Source: Eumeta japonica (lineage: Eukaryota > Arthropoda > Insecta > Lepidoptera > Psychidae). From it: a DNA stretch of 64,000 nucleotides. The stretch is from assembly GCA_005406025.1 (NCBI GenBank), contig BGZK01000013.1, positions 1,116,001 to 1,180,000 of the forward strand. The letters are read 5' to 3'. Position 1 is the stretch's first letter. Each line of letters opens with the position of its first letter. Under the pieces are notes generated by a model that did not search any database, was not told the origin of the DNA, and saw only the letters and a program-made list of their open reading frames with translations. A program made the translations under genes and the position numbers. This document shows positions 46,501 through 58,500 of this stretch, in pieces.

Positions 46501-49500
46501 AAAAGGTGCCATTTTTTCATTGTTTTTCTGTCCATCAAAATGAGTAATCTAACGTAGAAAGTCGATAAATTTTGAAGTTTTATTACAAAAAAGTGAAAAA
46601 TGCGACACGAGCCGCGAAATAAAAATTGTTACGTTTATGGACCAAATGCGGTGTCGGTAATAGTACCACAAAACTGGTTTAAGAGTTTTCAGTCCAGTAA
46701 TTTTTATGTCAAAGATGAACCTCTCTGTGGTCGAGCTGTTACGGATAAAGTCGATGCCATTTTGGAAAAAAGTAAATCAAGATCGACATATTAGTTCTTA
46801 CGACATAGCCGAAGAGCTGGGAATTGACCATAAAACAGTTTTGACTCATTTGAAAAAACCTGAATATTCAAAAAAGCTCGATACTTGCGTCCCACACAAG
46901 CTCATTGAAAGAAATATAATAAATCAAAATCGAATCAAAAAACAATATTATAAACAAATTGAACATTTTTCAAATTTCAATGCGGAAAATAAAAAAATAC
47001 TGAGCTTTTTTAATAACCTAATTTAAAAATAGGAATTAATTCTCTATATTAGATTCAATTAGCAAATATGCTACTGCATTACATTCGTTAAATGTAGTTG
47101 ATTAATGCCGTAGCTATTATATGAATTTCAGAACTTATCGTTTCGCTGATAACCACCATAAATCCTCTTTTTTTTTTAATTTTTATGTAATTTTTTTTGT
47201 GAATAAAATAGCTATGAATTTTTTAGATGTGACAATAAAGGAAAAAGATATTTTTAAGTGATTTCAACACATCGCAAATATAACCTAAAGACACTAAAAC
47301 AAATAACCGAAATATCGTACTTAACATGCCTTATTTTTACATAGTTCTGCCCGCATTATAACTAGTCACTATTATAGTTATTTCACTTCACTAAATAGTG
47401 TATTTATCGTTTGTGTGCTTAAAATTTTTAAATTATGCAACGAATTCTAATATAATTTTGACTGTCAGAGATTTTTGTCCGGAATATCTGTATGTATAAT
47501 ACAAGCACGATTTGTTTATAGAAATTAGAGAAAAGCGATGTTTTGTAAACAAGTCATAGTTTTTTTCGGTCTTTTGCATTGTTACCGTTGGCAAACCTTT
47601 TTATTACATCAAAATAATATATTACGGAATCTCATATATTGAAAAATCCTATGAAATTGTCACCTGAAGTCTCCTGTGGCATATGTGTGTCTTCTAAAGA
47701 TAACCTACAGCAAGCGTTTTTATATTTTATGCGTATTTAATGGATTATATTTACATAGCTATTTTGACCAATGTAATATTAATCGTTATTCAATTAAATA
47801 TTTTAGTTGCATTAGGCACTTAATTTATATAAAAACTGACCCTTTACAGCATTTAGTATATAAAAAATGATTGTCTGTATGTTGACGGACCGGGCGCACG
47901 CGTATGGAGCGCTTAATGGTCCGTTTTTGGTTTTGCAGGACGCTTGACTATTTTGGAGGAGCGGCGCCTCGCCAACTTAGATCGTCGAAATAATACCTCT
48001 GAACACTAGGTGTCTATAGAACTGCAGAGCTTCATTTCCGATATGACGACACATATGCTATGTACTATCGTGGACTGTAGACTAGGTGCAGTACTGAACA
48101 TATACAGGTGCATTGCTGGTGCAGTGCAGGCAGAATGCAGCATGCAGTTGCATTCTTATACTATTTTTCACTATTCTCGGATTCGTCGTTCAGAGAGCGA
48201 CCAATTAGATGGGTCGAATTTAGACCAATTAAATGGAAACGGCCCTGATCTCTAATTCTGTCCTCGATAGGAAGCTGTACCGTCGGGACAGCTATGCTGT
48301 TTTCTGATATCGATCCTGTGCTGTACTGTAACGGGCACCGCTATTTGACGCCCGTGAACGACTACCATCATTGGGCGGGCGGTCCTACTGTAGTGAGGGC
48401 TGCTGATACCTATGTCACGTGATCGGCCCTATGAAGGATTACCGAGGTTACTAAAGTGCATACGTGTTCGATGCACTTCGGAAATAAAACTGATACTAAT
48501 TGATATGTTTATTAAAAAAATGATTATTTTTATTTTTTTTTAATTTTCATTATTTATAAAAAGTTCGACATGCAGATGAAGGGATGGACATGGAGAAACT
48601 GTGAGGGTTGTTTGATGATTACGGAACCCTAAGGAAAAACTAACAGTTGCTCCCGACTTGTCCGAGTATTTGTATTATTGAACCAACTTACTGAACTCTT
48701 ATTAAAAAACTCTTTCACTAATAAACAGTAACACTATCCCTGAATAAAATAAGCTACTAACATTTTCCCTGAATCTGAATTAGAAGCGGGATAGGAATTA
48801 GAATTAATGGCGGAACCGAAGTCAAAATCAAGTGGGGACCTGGCACCAGTATCAAAGGCATCGGGAATATAATGGAACGGCATCGGAATCGCGAGCAGAA
48901 CTGCGATTCGGATTGATCGCAGGGCAGATCGCAGTGTTAGATGAAGAAATTGTTCTATGTCCACGAGGCGAAGTCGCGAGCGGAAAGCTGATATAAAATA
49001 AAATAGACTATAATATAAAATAAAATAGCAGTAGGCATTGTTTGTCTTGTAACATGTTAATAATGCGAAAACGCTTTGTTTGAATATAGTTCGAAAGATA
49101 TTTAGCCATAAAAAATACTCTTTTCTGACTTTCAGTGAATTTCTTACAGTCGAAAATAATACAATGTACCATCCTTATAAAAAACTTTCTTCACGTAACA
49201 AAATAACGGCCTTAGAGTTATGAATAATTGTTAATATTGGTTAATTTCAATTTTAGTTTAGTTTAGTTTAGGAAATGGTTAGATTTCAGTTTTAGTATTG
49301 AATTAGAGCAGACAAAGCGGACGAAATCGTAATTAACAACTTGTTATATACAAGTGATAAGTTGCTCAATGTAGTGTAATACTCTTAAACACAACTAAGA
49401 TACAGGTAGCTACGAACGAGATCAAAGTTTTTGTTTGAAATATTTATTACGTACTTTAAGAATTTTAAGAAAGATGTATTTATTAAATATACAAACATCA

Positions 49501-52500
49501 CCTCAACGCTCCGCTTGTGAGGCGCGCAATACACAGTCGTTTTTTAGTTTTTTGTAAATTATAATTAAACGACAGTACTTAGAACGCTAATATTAACTAG
49601 GAATCAGCACAGGGTATAACTTTATATAATAAAAAAAAAGTATTCCGGTAAGATACATTTCTCGACTAATTTCTCTGCCACATACATGGATCCATAAACA
49701 CAGACTGACGAACGTCCAACAATGATTGATTTTAATGTTATTATTTACTATATTAATCAAAATAATTATTTATAAAATATACCATATGTGCTAGACAGAT
49801 TATTTAACATGATATTAGTGCACTCATATTACCCTGTAAGTGTTATATTAGTAAAAAAAAGTCATTTAAGTTTCGAAAGACTGGGGTTTTTGACATGTCG
49901 AGAGTAGAGCACCACCTCAACGCTCCGCTTGTGAGGCGTGCAATATTTGTTTTGATAATAAACTTTGTAAGAACAAATAAATAGTCCACGGATGTCATAA
50001 TGAACTATTGATAGCTCTCTGTTTGGCCAACTAAAACTTTGGAAGAAAAAAAACCGGCACGCGAAGAGAGATTGACTACATACAGCGCGTGCGGTTATTC
50101 TTAGCGTCTCACTTTTTGTTTCCGCTAGATTCGATCAATCAAATGTAACCTCTTCTATACTATCTTTATCCTAAGTGGCGTATCTTTATTTATTTATCCC
50201 CTCAAAATTTTTTTCCAATTTTATAGCTTGGATACTCGTATTTTATTCGCTATATTGATATGAGAATATTACAGTCGTGGAACGCAAAAGAAAGATTATA
50301 AATAAGCCCTTTACAACACTGAGCTAATGAGGATTTTTAATGAAACTTTGAAATTTTGTAGATTGTGTATTTTTGACGTACTAATACAAGAACCTAGTAC
50401 AGCGTGGCATATTTCGTGAAAGGTGTTCTTTTCGATATAACGGGTATGCGTGTATGTTAGTTGACCCATTTAAAAAATATATGAAAGTTCTGTTATATCC
50501 AACCGATTTAGATATAATATTCTTATAATGATGAGTTGTGAATACTTACAGTGAACGGGAAAGGGCATAATCATCTGAATTAGGTTTATTGCTGGCTAAG
50601 CTACCCTGCGTCACATGTAGTAGGTAAAAAATACGGAACCAATGAAAAGGGAGTGAAAAAAGGGGCAGAAGGAAGACCAAATGAAGGAGCGTTTTACACC
50701 CACACGGGCAGAAATGCGAGCGGAAGTTATTTGAAAAGTTTAAGTCAAGAGTGTAGAATACAAATAGTTATGAAAATAATATTAATTTTCGTGTGTCGTG
50801 AATATATATCGAGTGTTTGCTTTATCTGTTCTGAATAATGTTTTTAATTTAATGAGCATTGCAATTTAGTTACATAAAACTACACTGCTTTCATATATAA
50901 TAAGTACTGTTTACATTTTAGTAAAAAAGGTTTATGATATTATAAAAAAAAATGACGGAAATAGTGCTTGTATTGTTGGAGTGATATGTGTTTTTATTAT
51001 CTATCTATTATCTTCAAAAAAATAAATATGTCGTGTTTATTCCCATATTTTAGTAATATTAATGCGAAAAATGGAACGTCGATAAGTTTTGTATCGTCAA
51101 ATTGACGTATTGCTCGATCAGTCAACGTTCAATGTTTGACATAACGTGACAGTTATATACTAAGAATATGCCATTACGTGAAATACAATGAAATAGCAGA
51201 TATTCCATTGCAACACCTTAAATTATTTCATTCCCAAATGCCATATAATAAATGAATGGCATATAACACGCAAACACGACTTTTAGTCCGAGGAAAAGAA
51301 AATATTACCACGGGGACCAGTAGACCTTGAACGTCGATAATGGTTGGATAAGAGCTAGTCTTTTGCCTGAGCATAGTAAATATAATTCGATATCATTAGA
51401 TAATTAAATAGGTAGTAAACAATTTGTGCTTGTAATGAAGCTAAAACAATTCAAACGTTAACAAACAATTTTTTACTAGTCAAAGTAAACGGATCTCGCA
51501 GGAAATTCCACGTTGGGCGTGAAAAGTCGATATCATCTCAAAAAGTAAAATTATTAAATTTTCATTCATTGACATTCTCTACAACATTAGTATTTTTTTA
51601 TTTATTACACTTATTTTTTATTTCTATGGAATAATGGCGTTTTAATTAAATTGTTGTAATTCATTTTAGGTAATTTAAAATTTTCGTTGGGTTTTTAGTA
51701 CAATTCACCGGATATTTCTTTGGGTAAATGTCATTAATTATTTTGATATGTTGTGGATGAGATATATCATGACTGACTTTAGTTATACTGTCGGTTTCAC
51801 TACTTACAATGACAGCTTTTCAGAAAATTGGCATAAATTTTACACATTCAAATTTTATCCATTCTACGCAAAATGTGAGAGATTATTATTAACTCTTACA
51901 AATTATTTATAATTTATTTATTTAGGCTTTCTAATATTTTAAATTGAATGATTTTCTGTATACTATGTACGAAACTTCTACGACTTCCATGGAAAATCTA
52001 TCAATACGAGAACAAAACCGTGGTCTATGGGCGCACCATGTGGAATAAATAGAAAACTTACCTACGTCGCTTTGTAATACTAATCTCGAGGATTCCGTCT
52101 TAAAACGTTTTAAAATGATAATTCATTACGTTTTTATCTCTCCGCATACATTCCATATGAAGATACATCATTGTCTCAAGGCGTTCCGAATTCGGGACAG
52201 TCGTTACGTAACGCGATTGGACGGCTGAGTCACACAATGCGCGCCGGCGACGGCGGCGCCCACGGCGCGCGCGCCCCGTGTAATCGCGCGGCAGAAATCA
52301 TTATCGAAATTTGACGATTCGTTTCCAATGCCGTCGAATCCTATTTGAGCGTTAAAGCTTTGTGGTTGTTTATAAATCGAAGCTCTATGTCTGTAATCGA
52401 TGATTCTAGAACTGGACGTTTCTTTCGCACGTTCAGAAACGTGGTGATGACAATGATATTTCTGATCGACATCATCAAGGTTATGTTCGTTCGTAATGAT

Positions 52501-55500
52501 CGTAGTACAAAAATTTCATTTGATTATTAGTTGTATGATATATCGATATGTATCTAATAGAATAATAAAATGATATATTATTTATTTACAAAAACATTGT
52601 TAAAGCTAAGTTCCAAAATATACATATACGATGGGATGAGAATTTTCTTTAGCCCTTCCTTTCTTGTAGTATACATACCATCTATAGGGTAATATTAATT
52701 GAAGCAGTGCTGCAAACGGTCCGTTTGATTGTGAGTTTCGGGATGGCGAGTGAATCGCAAAAATGTGGGCGGTGGTGACACGCGACTTCGCCAAAAGGAC
52801 CGCGTCACTTCGCCCCGTCACGACGCACCTTTTGTCTCTTCACGCAACCGCGAATGCAGATTTCTCTCCTTCAGATTCTCCTTATCATGCATTTACAAAG
52901 CGACCTTAAAGCCGCATGTATACAGTGTTTCTGTTTTTCTATTGTTCTCTTTTTCTTCTTAACGGAGTTACATAGAGACTAATCGTCTTTATTCTTCTGA
53001 ATATAATGTTTTGTTCTTTCTAGAGTGCCTAAATATAGTAAGTCTATAAAACTATTTATCCTTCTTGTTTTTGTTTTTATTATATAGTATTTACTTTTAG
53101 ACAAAAAACCCTTGCAAATATCATACTATTCACTATAAACGTTATGTATGAGTAAACAAGTGCGAACTTAAAGTTAACTGCTCGTTATATAAAAGTCGGT
53201 TAAGTATAAGTCGGAATCGTATGGATGGAGAACTCGTACTCAGATAGAGTTCTATACTATAAATCATCTTATTAGATAATAAGTTTTGTTTAATTTGACT
53301 CGAATTTGTTTGTAGTAATTAGATTGAAAAAACTTATAAAAAAATGCAAGAAGCTATCTTACACCAAAATTTAAACCCAACTCATTCATATAAATAATAT
53401 ACCATAGTGACACAATACACACAATACGCAACATAATCATATTATAATAATTTTAGCTAAAATTATGCGACACATTTTATCTCCACGACATTTTCCGTTT
53501 CTCCGGGAATTTAAAGATTTAATATTTTCAATGAGGTTTTATTATAAATTTTGAATAACATGCTATATACTTTTTTTTTAATGATTTAAGCTCAGTAGTT
53601 TTGAAAATTAAGAGGAAATGGCCACTTTGAGTGTATTTTCTCAATATCATATGATATCAATCCCGTTCATTTGATATTTTACATGATGCACTAGACACAA
53701 ATTTCGTTATTTTACAATTTGCCCCCAAAATCAATTTCTAAAATCTGAATACATTTATTTATGCTATGCGTTCGTCATTCGATCACTGATTCTGTGCATG
53801 TACCCAATCGCGACTTTTCTTCGTCCAGCAAATCAGAAGGAAATAGACGATGACCGGCAGAAAGACGGACATAGAGACATGAGTATGGCCTTATAAGGAT
53901 TCCGCGTGTAAGCCCAAAATGTGTAACGTGCACACGAATCAACATTCCTTTAGTTTGTTTATCACTTGTGTGTTTTTTTTTGCGAGATAAATTCAAAGTT
54001 TATTCCTGTCGTCTCTAAACCGCTTGACCTTGGTCCGTGTATCACTCGTGCTTGAGCGATGTTGCGAATCATCGATGCTGTGATGAAAAAATGTGTGATT
54101 GGATGGAACACCTTAGCACTTACTATTGACTGCCAGTGTTTAATCACTAATGAAGTATAGGGTTTCTTATCATTTAGTTATGCGTATAAAAACATATATT
54201 TATTATACATATATTTACTATATTTGTGTTTCCTTCCTTCTGTAGCGGGGGTAATCTCGAAGCGAATTAAAGTATAGTAGTATAATACATTAAATAAATA
54301 TTATTTCAATATTACATTTACTTTTTCACAAACTTCGCGTTTGCGAAAAAGTAGAATAATGTAATCGACAAACTGTTAGTATTGTCCTATTATTATTAAT
54401 TATCTTAATTTTTATACCTAATAATAAAATATTAATTTTGTGACCAGAACCCTATACAATGAGTTATACGCCACGCGTTTATGTGGTTTTTCAATCGTTC
54501 AGTCTAAGGATATTGAAGTAATTATATTTACAATGAGTTCAATCAACTTAATTACGAAATGAATTAATTTAAATTATCTATTATTAAAATAACTTCAAAC
54601 GGCGTTCTATTTAAATAACATTCTATCGAATTTATTGTATTTTTTAGAAAATATCTTAATTATAAAAGTCTTTCCTTAATTTACCGCCAGGAAAATTGAG
54701 AAGTTCAAAAAAAATTCCGATATTGTTTTTCCCTCAATTTTCGAAAGTTCAAGTTATGATAAAATATAGACATTTTGAGGTTCGAGGAAGTTATTTAAAT
54801 ATTTTCTAGGTGATATCTGAATGTATATAAATAAATACTGTATATTAGAATGAAGATTATCTGGTTGAGATCTATTATAAGCCATTTAAAAACTCGTTGG
54901 TCGTCCTGCAAAATTGATATCAATCGATCGAAAGATTAAAAATAATAAATTGTTTTTTTTTTCATTTTTAGACTACTCAAACTCATCATTTTACTTTATT
55001 TCTTTATTATAAAATAAACAATTCTTTAATCAAAATATTCATATCTTCTTTGATACCTTCTAATGATGTACACTGTATTTGTACTAGCGTCAAACTAAGA
55101 AGCGTATGCAGTAATGTAACGTCTCCTCTCAGGGGCTCGAGCTGGGTGTCCACGTCGGGTCTATCAGAGCTAGGAGAATTGAATTATAGCTATAACTGCA
55201 CTATTACAACCGAATATCTATATAAGATTTGTCGATATTATTCGATGGCTGATGCAAAGACCGATAAATCAAAGCTGTTACACAAAGGCCCCTAAGCGAC
55301 ATTAATGGGATTTCGGGACCAATTTTATTTTTCATTGCGAATGCCTACCTCTTCCTGTCCTTTCTGGCGTGTATTTTAAAACGCTTTTTGTGTTCCTAAA
55401 ATATTCAGGGACGCTTTCGGAATTTTCCGATTCATACTTAAATAATAGGAGGCGAAATAAAAGGTCGATACTCATAATACTCGGGTATTACGAGTATCGT

Positions 55501-58500
55501 AAATTTACATTTATCAACTGTAACCTGTCTTTGAAAATATAGTCTTCGAAACCTAATCAATAACTTAAATACAAAATGCGTATTTTGATGTGAAATATCT
55601 ATAGGCGCAGGGGAAAACCGGATTATTGACGTGGCGACGCTTGCCGTGGCGACGGGTCGCCACGCTATTCTAGGGTATATATAGAGTCTATGTATAGTAG
55701 AGTGCACTGTGTACCATCAGGTCGCCACGCTATACAATGGTATATATATATATATATAGTCAAAATATATACCGTAGTAAACAGCACCATCGAACCGAGT
55801 GAGAAGGGAGTCGCACAGTCGCTTGCGCATGGCGACGCGTCGCCATATCGTACACACTATTACCTGTGGACTGTATATATCTATAGTATAGCGTGGTGAC
55901 CCGTCGCCACACCGTACAAATTACTACATTTTGATTAATATGATTGTATTTTTTGATTAATAATTGATTATTAATAATCAATTATTAATTATTACTGTGA
56001 CAAACAATTGTCACAGTAATACCGTCAGAGGAAACATCGAATATAACTATTACTGAAGTCACAGATGAAATGAATTAAGTTGTTACAACTTGAAATTAAT
56101 ATTGAATTATTGTACCTATTTAATGAAAATACATGTTTATGAAATAAATAGTCATCATTTTCTTTAAAAAATTCGTCATATTTAATTTTTCCATTATGCT
56201 ATATTTAGTTCCTGTCGTAATCTTGTCTTTAATGCATACTACTTGTACAAACTCGATGTTTCACATCTGTCAGGCATCCCGTGACGGCTCACATTTTTTT
56301 CGGCAATTTCACACAAAATGTTTAAGTTTCGTCTATTATAGATGCTTTGCCTTCGACTCAATCACGATTTGTATTTTTTTTTTTATAATCACCGTCTCCC
56401 GTGCTTTGAAAATATATGACCAACCTTGACAAAACTAATTATATGCGATGACTTTGCATACGGAATACTGTATTTATTCGGAATAACTTGTCGACGTTGG
56501 TTTGTTGTCTGGGTGTCTGCATAGGCGCACATGTTTGTATCGTTTTGAACTAGTAGCCATGTAGTTAGGTAGCTAGATATCTCTGCCCTTTATCGGAACA
56601 GTGTGATGCCTGTATTAATAAAGCACACTTAAGTGCGTGTTCCAACTCGAGAGTGGAAATAGTAAGAGAGTTATACTGTTTCACTGTAGAAAATAATGTG
56701 TCTCACTCCCAAATTACTTCTTAAGATGGCGGTTTGTTAATATGGACCTGAGAATATGATGATTCATTGATATTAGTTTGTTTAAGTCTCGCTTTAGTTG
56801 ATAATATGATATTTAGTTCTTTAGTCCCGTTTATTGTTCTCGGTTATATTTGAATGTTTTATTCATGAGAGTATTTTATATTTTTTTAAACTTATTCATT
56901 ACAGAGCTATCGTGTTAAAAACAAATAAACGATTGGGGTAGTTTATTCAAGTGTAAAAATAAAATTATTATCAATTTTAAATTTGTACAAGGAATAACCA
57001 GTAATCTCCACAAAAATCAATAATACTCATTAAATTGAAGGTAAACAAAAAATAGTTTTGTAATTTGTATATTTACACGAAAAATGTTCATATTTAAAGT
57101 TCCTTTCCTGGAGTTCTCTGTCTATTTCGATTGGCTGATTGTTCTATGTTGAAATGTTTGTTGTTTTAGAATTCCCTCATAGGAAATTAATTGAAATTGG
57201 ACAAGGAGCTTTAATTATTTGTATTGATTCAAACGGAATCCCTTTTTTTATGAATGCTTGACTGATTAGACCCTGCACCGGGGCAAGGTTCAGCCTGTGT
57301 GGTTGTCTGGAATGAGATAATAATAGAAGTTTATCTTGGTTAAAAATAATATTATCGCTTATTAAACGTTCTTGAAATAATGGGTACCATGGTTGATTCT
57401 CCGATTTTGGGACGATCACAATACCTGTTGCTTTATCGGTTATTTAATGTGCGTAAAATTAAGGAAAAAGTAGGAAATGCGTAAAATTTAAGATTTTACC
57501 ATGAGGTTGTAAATGCATCTATGCTGCAGGCATCAGGGTCACTATGCCATGAAATATAACTTTTTCATTTTTTATTTTATCTACTAGCAAAGAGGTCATT
57601 AGAGGGCTTAGGGCTTACCAAACCTTTGTTTGATTATGGAGAATGCGTAGCTAGCCAATTCCCATTGTAGGTCAATGTGATGTCGCCGTGATTCGGCGTC
57701 AGCATTGTAGTTTTCTTTAGAAGAAATTTAAGAGATAAATGCAAAAAGATTTCGTTTTTTACTGAATTCCCATATTTTTTGAGATAATTTATTTAAATGC
57801 GGGAAGTGTATACCCCCCATATGATTTATATGTTTGCCACAAGCGACTCCCCATCCCGAGCTAGAGGCACTTGAAAATATTTCGTATTTGAAATCGTTTG
57901 ATCTAATTGGGTTTTTTGTAGTATTTTTCGTTCTAAACCACCATAAAAAATATGCCTTTACGTTACTGGGAATATCTAATTTTTTTGTTATAATTATCGT
58001 GGCCTCTTAAGGTTTTGTATTTAGTATATTCAAATTTTTTTACATAACATACAGCGGGGTAAGTTGAGACTAGTGATCCTACGAATTGGGCAGATTCTTG
58101 AATTTTACATGTTTTTAAGTGCATCATATAAGAATCTCTGTTTAATCTTTTTACATTTTATACTTGGTACTTCTTTAACCTATTTTTTCGAGGCAGAATA
58201 AAACCTAAGAACTTACAAACGGTGTCAAGAATCAAATTACTCTTCTTTTTGTTGATTGTAAAACCTAATGATTCCAGCAAGGACATTGTAATTCTCAAAT
58301 TTTTCTGGCATTCCTTATAAGTATTGCCAATCAAAAGGATGTCATCCGAATAGATCACTGAAAATAGACCTTGGGAATGTAAATACTTAATCATTGGTTT
58401 CATTAGTTTAGTATATATATATGGTGCTACATTTAATGCAAATGGGAGGAGGACCTTAAATTGATATAAATTAGATTTCCATTTAAATCTCAAAAAAATT

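Noticed and set aside
47940..48009. Alternative terminal exon of the C2 gene
   Set aside because: Joined to exon 1 in phase 0 it stops after two codons. The long frame needs a different phase.
56950..57176. Tyrosine recombinase of the DIRS element
   Set aside because: I looked for recombinase wording on the minus strand downstream of the RNase H relic and found no convincing match.
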